In this document: one piece after another, positions 23,091 through 29,814 of the stretch
Layout of the letters: every line of letters starts with the position of its first letter
Numbering within the stretch: the stretch's first letter is position 1
NCBI GenBank assembly: GCA_964528445.1
Contig: CAZGSL010000027.1
Span: 1 to 29,814 of the forward strand
Reading direction: 5' to 3'
Length of the DNA: 29,814 nt
DNA from: JAXHMM01 sp964528445
Lineage (GTDB): Bacteria; Bacteroidota; Rhodothermia; Balneolales; Balneolaceae
Notes under the pieces: model-generated
Seen by the model: only the letters and a program-made list of their open reading frames with translations
The model's database searches: none
What the model was told of the DNA's origin: nothing
Made by a program: the position numbers and the translations under genes

Positions 23091-23513
23091 TCAGAGCGAC
23101 CGGGTTACGTCGACGAGGAACCGTCCGCGGAGCAGTTTTCTGCCCAACAGGACCGGATAACGCATGTCGGAGCGGTCGTTCAGGGAAAACTCCCCTTCCA
23201 GTTCTTGCTCCAGTAAAAAAAGCGATGCTTTAATGAAAATGCGTTCTTCGGTCGTCCCGTTCGAGCTCCGTACCTTTTTACGCCTGGTCACAGGCATCTC
23301 AACGGATTGTTTTTGGTATGAATCGTGAGAAGGATCAAGCAGCCGAAACCGGACTCGGGATTCCCCTCCCTCCTCTTTTATTTCCTTAATGGAATGGCAG
23401 TGCAGGCTGGAGGTGTAGGCGCCGGTGTCCACTTTTGCCTTAAGCCCATAGAGATCCCACCCGGGAAAATCCACCTCCGCAACACGTCCGATGATTTTTA
23501 AACCTTTTTCCAT
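23091..23513 (-). CDS. RimK-associated retropepsin-like protease (PF05618)
   Basis: A 140-residue protein of the family commonly named ATP-dependent zinc protease, but whose fold is that of a pepsin-like aspartic protease half. The DTGA active-site triad appears in LKAKVDTGAYTSSLHCH (Asp29). Later elements include EMPVTRRKKVRSSNGTTEER, the family's basic segment, and RYPVLLGRKLLRGRFLVDV, the matching LLGR turn. It likely acts as a homodimer like retroviral proteases. Genes of this family are repeatedly found beside rimK, and in Pseudomonas a similar gene belongs to the rimABK operon. It is the first gene of the present operon, with a candidate promoter 42-70 bases upstream of ATG 23513. Confidence 0.88.
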   Translation of the reverse strand: MEKGLKIIGRVAEVDFPGWDLYGLKAKVDTGAYTSSLHCHSIKEIKEEGGESRVRFRLLDPSHDSYQKQSVEMPVTRRKKVRSSNGTTEERIFIKASLFLLEQELEGEFSLNDRSDMRYPVLLGRKLLRGRFLVDVTRSL

Positions 23514-23554
23514 TAGGGTATCAGGACTTCAGCCCCCGAGTGACGAGCCGGTTA

Positions 23555-23583
23555 AGTATACAAGTTATTCCGCACTCTGTCAC
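23555..23583 (-). promoter_or_regulatory. Candidate sigma-70-like promoter for the retropepsin-rimK operon
   Basis: On the minus strand, GTGACA (23578-23583) and TATACT (23555-23560) are separated by 17 bases, giving 5 of 6 matches to each E. coli-type hexamer. The element points at the retropepsin-like gene 42 bases downstream. The housekeeping sigma of this lineage may prefer a TAnnTTTG element instead, so confidence is moderate. Confidence 0.4.
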
Positions 23584-23589
23584 AAATAT

Positions 23590-24816
23590 TCAGGTCCTGT
23601 TTTTCCGGACGAAAAGCAAACCGGTAAGCAGCCAGAGGAACATGCTGGCTCCGAAAAGATAGGCAAAGAGATTGGAGTCCGGAGATTGTACGCGTCCTGC
23701 CCATGTATCCAGGTCGCGATTAACGGCGGCCATCTGTTTATGGGTCAGAAACTCTCCTCCGGCGTACTGCCCCCAGCTCGCCTGGACTTCGTTATTCCAG
23801 AACTGGTTAAACCGTTGGTAGCGCTGACGCATTGAGTCCGACGGGCTCTCCTCCTCCGCCCTCTTGATCTCTTCCGATATGAAACGGTTTACTTCATCAT
23901 ATAGCTCATCGCCGCTGCTGACTTCCCCTATGGGGAAATTACGCGTCTGAAATTCACGGTTGATGGCCATCCACATTTGGGTATCCAGCCGGTTCCCCCA
24001 CTGGGTTATCGTCTCCTCAATAGCCTCGCCCCTGTTTTCTCCCGCTCCGTATAGCTGCAGCAGATCTTCGTCCAGCCGCAACCACATCCTCCGGAATTCC
24101 TGGTATACGTTTTGCATACGGAGATAATCCACAGCGTTCAGTTGAGCCGACCCGGCAAGGAACTCGGCATTCCCTGTGGCGATCTGCTCTACCAACTCCA
24201 GCGCGTCTGCCCTGTTCGACAGACGCGTATCGGAGGTTGTGCGGATCTCCTCTCTGCTCCGCGGAGGCAGGTTGTCATAGGTAATCATAAGGGAATCAAT
24301 GACCGAGGCGATGAGGGAATCGCGTTTTCTGACACGCTCCCGCAACCTGTCGGTGAGCTGGTTCAGCTCCCTGTTCTGTGCGGCGGACGCCCGAATCGTT
24401 TTTTGGAGGGAATCGGACTGGCGACTCAGATGTGCCACCTGATTATGATATGCGTCTACCTGTGTGTGGAGCTGGCCCACCTCATTCCTCAAGCTGTGGA
24501 TGCGGGTAAGTTTGCTTCTGACATCCCTTGTCTGCTGCCGCAGGCGGTTTATCATGGGACGGAATTGACGGGGATGCAGAGCTTGGTCCAACATAGAGGC
24601 CCTGGAGGCATACTGCTCTTCCACTTCGGAAATTCGGCTCAGCAGGGAATCGGCCTCTTCCGGGCTGTCTGCCCGCTCCAGCCGCTGCTCCAGCTGCTCA
24701 TAAGTGGCGGTGAAAGATTTATAAACCTCGTAATCCGACTGATTCTGGGCTTCCGAAGGGATATTCAAACTCAAAATCAGGCTGAAGGTAATTGTGGATA
24801 TCAACAGACGATACAT
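23590..24816 (-). CDS. Exported coiled-coil protein with C-terminal membrane anchor, unknown function
   Basis: A 408-residue protein I do not recognise as a named family. It has a signal peptide (1-23, LISTITFSLILSLNIPSEAQ), a long helical region (about 30-200) rich in Gln, Arg, Leu and Ser with heptad-like spacing (for example EQLEQRLERADSPEEADSLL and QVAHLSRQSDSLQKTIRASA), a second helical segment about 200-375 with many Trp and Gln, and a C-terminal helix (about 380-402, FAYLFGASMFLWLLTGLLFV) ending in a basic RKNRT tail. This predicts a type I membrane protein with a periplasmic coiled coil. Its start lies 2 bases after the lipoprotein stop, so the two are coupled. Oligomerisation in the envelope is plausible; an enzymatic role is not evident. 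Confidence 0.8.
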   Translation of the reverse strand: MYRLLISTITFSLILSLNIPSEAQNQSDYEVYKSFTATYEQLEQRLERADSPEEADSLLSRISEVEEQYASRASMLDQALHPRQFRPMINRLRQQTRDVRSKLTRIHSLRNEVGQLHTQVDAYHNQVAHLSRQSDSLQKTIRASAAQNRELNQLTDRLRERVRKRDSLIASVIDSLMITYDNLPPRSREEIRTTSDTRLSNRADALELVEQIATGNAEFLAGSAQLNAVDYLRMQNVYQEFRRMWLRLDEDLLQLYGAGENRGEAIEETITQWGNRLDTQMWMAINREFQTRNFPIGEVSSGDELYDEVNRFISEEIKRAEEESPSDSMRQRYQRFNQFWNNEVQASWGQYAGGEFLTHKQMAAVNRDLDTWAGRVQSPDSNLFAYLFGASMFLWLLTGLLFVRKNRT

Positions 24817-24818
24817 GG

Positions 24819-25316
24819 TTAACCGGCCTCATCCGCTTTTTGAGAGTTGGATTGTTTGACGATCCCATCGGAATCGAGATGGTAGCTCCTGCCGGTATCG
24901 CGATTGATTAGAACGACATACGGCTTCCGCTGGTTGAAAGCCGGGTTCTCCATACCGTTCTCGGAGATCCTTATGCGGCGTTCCAATACCAGCTTGCTCC
25001 TTTCCGGCTTGAAGAGATAGACGTGGGTATAGGAGGGCGCCGTTACGTAGTAGAAGCCCTCCTGTCCCCTTATTATTCTGATCTCTTCGGTGGTCACCGA
25101 CGAGGAGTCGCCGGTTTCCGCATGCTGCAGGGGAAGTATGTTGAAGGAGAGTCCCTGCCGGGGGATTTCAACCTGCCCGCTGGAGTTGGGACTGGTGACC
25201 GACTCGATCGGCTGAGAGTAGTCAACTTCCGAAATCACCAGCGAAGGTCCGCATCCCGCCGCGAGAAAAGCACCTGCCAGCAGGAGGGAAAGGGTAAACA
25301 TCATACGGTTTTTCAT
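24819..25316 (-). CDS. Putative lipoprotein, unknown function
   Basis: A 165-residue protein with a canonical lipoprotein signal: basic MKNR, a hydrophobic core, then lipobox LAAGC with lipidation expected on Cys22. The mature part is beta-rich and polar (QVEIPRQGLSFNILPLQHAE, then GQEGFYYVTAPSYTHVYLFK, then RKPYVVLINRDTGRSYHLDS), with no catalytic motif that I recognise. It is translationally close to the coiled-coil membrane protein downstream (2-base gap), suggesting a shared envelope complex. An 80-base gap separates it from apt upstream on the same strand, where a TATAAA-like box occurs, so it may have its own promoter. Confidence 0.8.
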   Translation of the reverse strand: MKNRMMFTLSLLLAGAFLAAGCGPSLVISEVDYSQPIESVTSPNSSGQVEIPRQGLSFNILPLQHAETGDSSSVTTEEIRIIRGQEGFYYVTAPSYTHVYLFKPERSKLVLERRIRISENGMENPAFNQRKPYVVLINRDTGRSYHLDSDGIVKQSNSQKADEAG

Positions 25317-25396
25317 GGCATTGCGTTTTGATGTGGAATGAAGGTGGCAGCTTCACACCTGTTTATAACACAATGCCGCCGGAATGTTCCGTGCTC

Positions 25397-25939
25397 TCAG
25401 AGGCTGATGAGCACTTCGAAGGGAATCTCCTCCGGCAGCTGGTCCCGTCCCTTCAGTTCCTCCAGCTCCAGGATGAACGAGTAGCCGGCCACTTCCGATT
25501 CCAGGCGTGCAACCAGTTCGGTTGCAGCCTTGGCGGATCCCCCCGTGGCGATAAGGTCGTCGTGTATCAGAACGCGGGAACCTGCAGGTATGGAGTCGGC
25601 GTGGATTTCAAAGGTATCGGTACCGTATTCCAGTTCGTAGGAGACCTCATGGGTTTCGGCCGGCAGTTTGCCCGGCTTGCGGATCGGGACAAAACCGGCA
25701 TGAAGATCTTGCGCCAGGTTCGTCCCGAAGAGAAAGCCTCGGGATTCCAGACCTACCACATAATCGATCTTTTCTCCCCGAAAAGGACGAGAGAGCATCT
25801 GGGAGGTAAGTTCCAGGGTATCCCTGTCTCGCAGCAGCGGGGTAATGTCCTTGAACTGGATGCCGGAAGTGGGAAAATCGGGAATATTCCGGATTCGGGA
25901 GGCCAGCAGCCGAAGAATGCTGTCGGTGACGTTCTCCAT
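25397..25939 (-). CDS. apt: Adenine phosphoribosyltransferase
   Basis: Salvages adenine with PRPP to AMP. 180 residues from ATG 25939 (E. coli Apt 183). Family blocks: NIPDFPTSGIQFKDITPLL at the start, DYVVGLESRGFLFGTNLA, FVPIRKPGKLP, then the PRPP-binding signature VLIHDDLIATGGSAKAA (the DDLxATGGS loop) and VAGYSFILELEELKGRD. An in-frame GTG at 25966 would add nine residues; ATG 25939 fits the family start better. The gene is divergent from tadA with about 74 bases between starts. The stop is TAG or TGA-free clean at 25397; the lipoprotein gene follows after 80 bases. Confidence 0.95.
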   Translation of the reverse strand: MENVTDSILRLLASRIRNIPDFPTSGIQFKDITPLLRDRDTLELTSQMLSRPFRGEKIDYVVGLESRGFLFGTNLAQDLHAGFVPIRKPGKLPAETHEVSYELEYGTDTFEIHADSIPAGSRVLIHDDLIATGGSAKAATELVARLESEVAGYSFILELEELKGRDQLPEEIPFEVLISL

Positions 25940-26013
25940 GAGAGGGATTTGGCGATTGAAATTCACACGGATAATAGGTATTAATCTTAAATAATTGCAA
26001 AGGAAGGATCCGA

Positions 26014-26493
26014 ATGGTGTCTGACAACGGAATTACACTCAATCGCTCGCATGAACGCTATATGGCCCGGGCCTTCCGGCTGGCCGAACAGGCTTATGAG
26101 GAGAAGGAAATTCCCGTGGGGGCGGTTGTGGTCAAGAACGACCGTATCGTCGGCCGGGGATACAACCAGACCGAGCAGCTGAACGACGCCACCGCTCATG
26201 CCGAAATGCTGGCTGTTTCTGCGGCCTGTGCCACCCTGGAATCAAAATATTTGAAGGACGCAACGGTATATGTCACCCTGGAACCCTGTCCCATGTGCAC
26301 CGGGGCCCTTGTCTGGGCCAAGGTGTCACGCCTGGTTTTCGGGGCCTGGGACGCCCGGTGGGGGGCCTGTGGAAGCGTGTTCAACCTGGCCGCCAACAAC
26401 AAACTCAACCATCAAATGGAAGTCATACAGGGCATTATGGAAGATAAGTGCGAAGGACTTATGAAAGAATTTTTCCGGGAAAGACGGTCCTGA
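26014..26493 (+). CDS. tadA: tRNA-specific adenosine deaminase
   Basis: Deaminates A34 to inosine in tRNA-Arg(ACG) anticodons, an essential wobble modification. The 159-residue CDA-fold enzyme shows the zinc site AHAEMLAV (His62, catalytic Glu64) and PCPMCTGAL (Cys92, Cys95). The upstream basic/hydrophobic block EIPVGAVVVKNDRIVGRGYN and downstream LVFGAWDARWGACGS and LNHQMEVIQG are typical of TadA rather than guanine or cytosine deaminases. A strong AAGGAAGG ribosome-binding site precedes ATG 26014. The lycopene cyclase gene begins 19 bases downstream. Confidence 0.94.
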   Translation: MVSDNGITLNRSHERYMARAFRLAEQAYEEKEIPVGAVVVKNDRIVGRGYNQTEQLNDATAHAEMLAVSAACATLESKYLKDATVYVTLEPCPMCTGALVWAKVSRLVFGAWDARWGACGSVFNLAANNKLNHQMEVIQGIMEDKCEGLMKEFFRERRS

Positions 26494-26512
26494 GGGAGAG
26501 GAGAGGAACCGG

Positions 26513-27691
26513 ATGCGCAGTCGATACGATTATATTGTAGCCGGGGCGGGCGCCTCCGGTCTCTCCCTGGCAGCCGGTATGTCCGGGCCGGCATTCACCG
26601 ACAAAAAGATACTGGTGGTCGATGACCGGCTGGATGCTGGAAATACGAAAACATGGTGTTTCTGGTGCGAGGGACCCCCTCCCTGGCCCGAACTGATCTG
26701 CCGTACCTGGAACTGTGCAGAGGTGGGAGTCAACGGGAAGGTAATCAGGGACCGCCTTCACTCCCACTCCTATCACTGCATCCGCAGCGGGGACTTCAGG
26801 ACGAACCTTCTATCCCGCCTGGAGGGAGACGAACGTTTCGATCTGCTGGAAAAGAAGGTCACCGCCCTGGAGGGGGACGCCGAGGAAGCCCGCCTTTATA
26901 CGGACGAGGGAGTATACCGGGCCGACTACATCTTCCAGAGCTGTTTCAATCCCCGGGAGGATAGCCGTTCCTCTCCTATGCTGAAACAGCATTTCCTGGG
27001 ATGGGAGGTTCTGTCCTCCCGAAAGACGTTTGAAAGTGACCGCTTTGTACTGATGGATTTTGACCAAGCATTACGGGAGGGAATTGCTTTCGTATATCTG
27101 CTGCCGTGGTCCGATGAGAGCGCGCTTGTGGAATACACTGTTTTCTCCGAACGGACACTTCCCGCGCGGACCTACGAGGAGAAAATAGAGCGCTATCTCG
27201 CTGACAGGTACGACATGAACCTTTCGGACTACAAAGTCACTCGTACGGAAAAAGGCACCATCCCCATGGATCCCCGCGGCTATCCCCGCTGGTATGCGCC
27301 CAGGATATTGAACATGGGCATGAAAGGAGGGCTCACCAAAGCCTCCTCCGGCTATACGTTTTACAGGATACAGCAACACTGCAGCAATATCCTGGATCGC
27401 TTGCAAAAGGGATCTCCTCCCGTTCCTGCCTCCGGGTCTCCTTTCCGGTTTTTCGCCTATGATCTCTGGCTGCTGCAGATCATGAAGGATAACCCCCGGC
27501 AGGCACTGCGGATATTTGAGGCACTCTTCAGCCGCAATTCGTTCGATGACCTGTTCCGGTTTCTCAGTGAAAAGAGCAGTTTCGGAGAGGATTTACGCAT
27601 CATGGCAAGTGTGCCTCCCCGACCGTTCCTGAAGGCTATCTGGCGCAGCGGGAAACCGTTGCTCGGGCGTCTCTGGAGCGGCGGAGGCTAA
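26513..27691 (+). CDS. crtY: Lycopene cyclase, CrtY type
   Basis: A flavoprotein that cyclises the ends of lycopene to beta-rings in carotenoid synthesis. The 392-residue protein has an N-terminal FAD/NAD(P)-binding Rossmann motif (IVAGAGASGLSLAAGM), then VVDDRLDAGNTKTWCFW, the DxR...TWCFW block diagnostic of CrtY/CrtL cyclases, and GIAFVYLLPWSDESALVEYT. The conserved GGLTKASSGYTFYRIQ segment contains the Arg/Lys-Thr pattern found in lycopene cyclases. The other carotenoid genes (crtE, crtB, crtI) are not in the window, so it stands alone behind tadA. The stop overlaps the convergent AI-2E-family stop by 4 bases (CTAA). Pigmented Bacteroidota relatives commonly use such cyclases for zeaxanthin- or saproxanthin-like pigments. 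Confidence 0.93.
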   Translation: MRSRYDYIVAGAGASGLSLAAGMSGPAFTDKKILVVDDRLDAGNTKTWCFWCEGPPPWPELICRTWNCAEVGVNGKVIRDRLHSHSYHCIRSGDFRTNLLSRLEGDERFDLLEKKVTALEGDAEEARLYTDEGVYRADYIFQSCFNPREDSRSSPMLKQHFLGWEVLSSRKTFESDRFVLMDFDQALREGIAFVYLLPWSDESALVEYTVFSERTLPARTYEEKIERYLADRYDMNLSDYKVTRTEKGTIPMDPRGYPRWYAPRILNMGMKGGLTKASSGYTFYRIQQHCSNILDRLQKGSPPVPASGSPFRFFAYDLWLLQIMKDNPRQALRIFEALFSRNSFDDLFRFLSEKSSFGEDLRIMASVPPRPFLKAIWRSGKPLLGRLWSGGG

Positions 27692-28737
27692 CCGGTTTCG
27701 CTCCCCAGCAGGTAACCGTAGGGTTTTAACGTTTCAATTTCCATAAAAATACAGCGGAGCACGCCCAGGAAGGGGACCGACAGGATCATACCCGAAATCC
27801 CCCACAGATGTCCGCCGATGATCAGCGCGAGCAGGGCCATAAACGGATTGATGCTCACGCGGGAACCGATAATATTGGGTGTGATAAAGTTCCCTTCCAA
27901 AAACTGAACAGCGGCAAACACCCCGACCACTGCCACCGGATTCCAGAGTGACTCCGTGAAGAGAAGAGCCCATAGAATGGCAGGAATGCTCCCCAGGATG
28001 ATTCCGATATAGGGAATCACCGCCAGTATTGCGGCAAAAACCGCAAAAAAGAGGAAATTTTCCAGTCCCACGATCCATAACCCGATAGCGTTGAGCATAG
28101 CCAGGATAGCGACCACCGTCATCATGCCGAGAATGTAATTTTGTGTTACCCCCTGGATGTCGGAAATGACCGTATCCACCGATCGGCGGTTGCTCCGCTC
28201 AAATATGCGGTGCAGAAACGTGCGATAGGCATCCCTGTAGTACATCAGGAAAAAGACGAACAGGGGCAGGAGACCCAGGGTCGTGAAGATGCTGGTCGTT
28301 GCCCCCACGGCGGTTGTCAGGTACTCCCCGCTCTGGTTGATCATGTTGCGGAGTCCCTCTTCCAGGAAATCAACCTGGCGCTCGGGGGCAATCCCGAAGT
28401 TCGACTCGGTGAAGGCGATGAGCTCGCCTGCAATCTGCTGTATTTTTTCGTTGGCTTCGGGCAGGCGGTCGGCGAACTGTACAAACTGGATGGACAGCAG
28501 GGAGAGTATTCCCGCCAGCAGGAGAAACACGGCCAGCATGCTCAGCAGGATGCTCAGCACTCTTCCGATCCCGTACCTCTCAAGGCGGGCACGAAGCGGA
28601 TCGAGCAGCATAGCGAAAAAGACGCCGAAGGCAAGGGGCATCAGGATAAATTTCCCGTAGATCAGGAAAAGGATCAGAAGGCCCAGTCCCAGCAACGAAA
28701 CAGATCCTTTCAGCCAAAACGGGTAGCGATTATCCAT
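27688..28737 (-). CDS. AI-2E family transporter (PerM/YdiK-type permease)
   Basis: A 349-residue integral membrane protein of the family once linked to autoinducer-2 export but of wider or uncertain function. About eight helices are visible: two at the N-terminus (SLLGLGLLILFLIYGKFILM, FGVFFAMLLDP), one about 60-85 (LSILLSMLAVFLLLAGILSL), a periplasmic helical stretch with Gln and Glu (95-150), then a C-terminal block of helices (for example FAAILAVIPYIGIILGSIPA, the strongly conserved PYIG/GSIPA segment, and LEGNFITPNIIGSRVSINPF). The PxxGxxxxxxP element is the family hallmark. It stands between a convergent crtY and the PIG-L gene, 55 bases upstream of it. Confidence 0.92.
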   Translation of the reverse strand: MDNRYPFWLKGSVSLLGLGLLILFLIYGKFILMPLAFGVFFAMLLDPLRARLERYGIGRVLSILLSMLAVFLLLAGILSLLSIQFVQFADRLPEANEKIQQIAGELIAFTESNFGIAPERQVDFLEEGLRNMINQSGEYLTTAVGATTSIFTTLGLLPLFVFFLMYYRDAYRTFLHRIFERSNRRSVDTVISDIQGVTQNYILGMMTVVAILAMLNAIGLWIVGLENFLFFAVFAAILAVIPYIGIILGSIPAILWALLFTESLWNPVAVVGVFAAVQFLEGNFITPNIIGSRVSINPFMALLALIIGGHLWGISGMILSVPFLGVLRCIFMEIETLKPYGYLLGSETG

Positions 28738-28792
28738 AATTTTTTCATTCGGTATTCCCGGTTTCGAAGAGGCCTAAGGGTTCTCTTTTACT

Positions 28793-29497
28793 TCAGAGCC
28801 CATACCCCAGGGTATCCGCAGGGGGATCGTAATTTTCCTGGAAAAACTCAAAGGCCACCCTCTGTCCCACCTCCTCCCGGACCCCGCTTTCCCGGATTAC
28901 CTCCTGGTAGGTCTCGTAACACTCCAGGGCCTTAAGAAATGTGTTGTAATCTTCTTCCCCGCATTCTACGAAGCAGTCGATCTCCTCTTCCGCCGAGGAG
29001 GTCAGGTCAAATTTACCTTCGCTCTCCTCCTGACTGAACCATGTGAACAGGGCCAGTCGTGCCGGTTTGTCCTCTCCCCCCTCCCGCAACTCGCAATACA
29101 CTCTCTTGACGACCGCATGCGTAACAAGGTGATCTTCAAAACCACTCACGCCGTGGACCGCGTATGTTACGAGCACATCGGGGCGGAGCCGGAGAACGTG
29201 CTCCCTGATTTCCTCTTCTATCCGGATGGGATTCATCTCCTTCAGACCGTCGTCGGGCAGGTTGAGCACGGTTAAGCCGCTGAGATCCAATACCCGTTCC
29301 ACGCACTGCATTTCCCGGTATCGTACCTCGCCCATCTCCTCCTTGGTCAGGTCCAGACGGAAACGCTGCTTGGTCGCCTCTCCACGCGTGAGCGTAAGAA
29401 GGAAGACCTCATCCCCCCGCCTGCGTTGTGCCGCGATGGCCGGAGCCGGTCCAAACGATTCGTCGTCAGGGTGAGGAAAGACATAGAGAATTCTCAT
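28793..29497 (-). CDS. PIG-L family deacetylase
   Basis: A zinc-dependent N-acetylglucosaminyl deacetylase-fold enzyme (LmbE/PIG-L superfamily), 234 residues from ATG 29497. The first zinc motif is VFPHPDDESFGPAP (PHPDD, with His and Asp ligands), and a second His appears in SGFEDHLVTHAV. The family includes MshB, BshB and various sugar or thiol deacetylases; the sequence does not match BshB's GAHPDDIE form closely, so a bacillithiol role is not claimed. The ATG lies 1 base after the DUF885 stop, which suggests co-translation. The frame is open to 29521, but that extension overlaps DUF885. The substrate is unknown. Confidence 0.88.
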   Translation of the reverse strand: MRILYVFPHPDDESFGPAPAIAAQRRRGDEVFLLTLTRGEATKQRFRLDLTKEEMGEVRYREMQCVERVLDLSGLTVLNLPDDGLKEMNPIRIEEEIREHVLRLRPDVLVTYAVHGVSGFEDHLVTHAVVKRVYCELREGGEDKPARLALFTWFSQEESEGKFDLTSSAEEEIDCFVECGEEDYNTFLKALECYETYQEVIRESGVREEVGQRVAFEFFQENYDPPADTLGYGL

Positions 29498-29498
29498 G

Positions 29499-29814
29499 TC
29501 AATACCCCCGGGCCACTTCATCGGAGGGAAGGTAAAACTCCCACTCGCTGTTGTATTCCGGCCCCGGTTTCCGGTCGAGAAGGGTATGTCGAACCATATC
29601 TACGGGCATGGAATTCTGCCTCAGGATATGATCATGGAACGCTTTTTCGCTCATCGGTCCCTCCACCACAAATTCCTGGTGCAGCGCCCTGAACTGCAGT
29701 CCGCCGACCAAATAAGCGATCTGGTATAGGGGGCCGTATCCGCCGGTGAAGGAACGACGAACTTCGGCCTCGGCATTGGCATATTCGTGTCCAACTTTCT
29801 CAACCAGGAAATCG
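29499..29814 (-). CDS. DUF885 family protein, C-terminal part (N-terminus beyond window)
   Basis: The frame is open from the right window edge to stop TGA at 29499-29501, giving about 104 residues. It reads DFLVEKVGHEY, EVRRSFTGGYGPLYQIAYLV, then GLQFRALHQEFV and FHDHILRQNSMPVDMVRH, which matches the C-terminus of DUF885 proteins (Y-x-x-G/A-Y-x-x-G-x-x-Q and FHDxxLxxxxxP). DUF885 proteins are HEXXH-type metallopeptidase-like, often secreted lipoproteins of about 550-600 residues; the catalytic part lies outside the window, so activity cannot be judged. It precedes the PIG-L gene with a 1-base gap. Confidence 0.82.
   Translation of the reverse strand, partial: DFLVEKVGHEYANAEAEVRRSFTGGYGPLYQIAYLVGGLQFRALHQEFVVEGPMSEKAFHDHILRQNSMPVDMVRHTLLDRKPGPEYNSEWEFYLPSDEVARGY

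Noticed and set aside
1..29814. tRNA/rRNA genes, CRISPR arrays, insertion sequences, prophage genes
   Set aside because: I found no cloverleaf-like segments with a TPsiC-type GGTTCGAATCC box in the intergenic regions, no regularly spaced repeats and no transposase or integrase motifs.

Overview
The window is 29.8 kb of gene-dense bacterial chromosome with two 100-N assembly gaps, and it reads as core genome rather than a mobile island. I see no transposase, integrase, phage gene, CRISPR array, tRNA or rRNA. The combination of a small Tyr-rich membrane protein of the type found across Bacteroidota, a CrtY-type lycopene cyclase, an SSS symporter paired with DUF3311, and candidate TAnnTTTG promoter elements suggests the Bacteroidota/Balneolota/Rhodothermota group, with a marine or halophilic Balneolaceae-like bacterium as the best guess. 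That assignment is inference and not proven by any single gene.

Layout, left to right. (1) 1-1689, minus strand: a sodium:solute symporter running off the left edge, with its small DUF3311 partner. (2) 1817-3518, plus: uvrC, interrupted by gap 1. (3) 3781-7843, plus: ECF sigma factor, overlapping membrane protein (probable anti-sigma), recO, HtrA-type protease and a lipoprotein, which looks like an envelope-stress operon with a DNA-repair gene inside it. (4) 7847-9094, minus: NADP-type isocitrate dehydrogenase. (5) 9304-12691, plus: a small membrane protein, mutL, and a homologue of tRNA-queuosine mannosyltransferase. (6) 12711-15481, minus: lysS followed by a LolC/LolE/FtsX-type permease with a 4-bp overlap. 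(7) 15615-20649, plus: a tightly packed run of eight genes (phosphopantetheinyl transferase, degenerate MEMO-like protein, DUF2520 Rossmann protein, alkyltransferase-like protein, TlpA-like and peroxiredoxin-like thiol proteins, queE, and an SDR broken by gap 2). (8) 20818-23513, minus: a retropepsin-like protease, RimK ATP-grasp ligase, M14-type aspartoacylase-like hydrolase and DUF952 protein, apparently one operon. (9) 23590-25939, minus: a coiled-coil membrane protein, a lipoprotein and apt. (10) 26014-27691, plus: tadA and lycopene cyclase. (11) 27688-29814, minus: an AI-2E-family permease, a PIG-L-type deacetylase and the C-terminal end of a DUF885 protein.

Shared themes are nucleic-acid quality control (UvrC, RecO, MutL and the alkyltransferase-like sensor), tRNA modification (QueE, the queuosine-mannosyltransferase homologue, TadA), and envelope or thiol homeostasis. 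The points most worth following are the RimK/retropepsin/M14 cassette, the bacterial queuosine-mannosyltransferase homologue, the MEMO-like protein that has lost its metal-ligand motifs, and a MutL whose C-terminal endonuclease motifs look eroded. Both N gaps are almost certainly fixed-size placeholders: reading frame and family length indicate that about 80-90 codons are missing at each.
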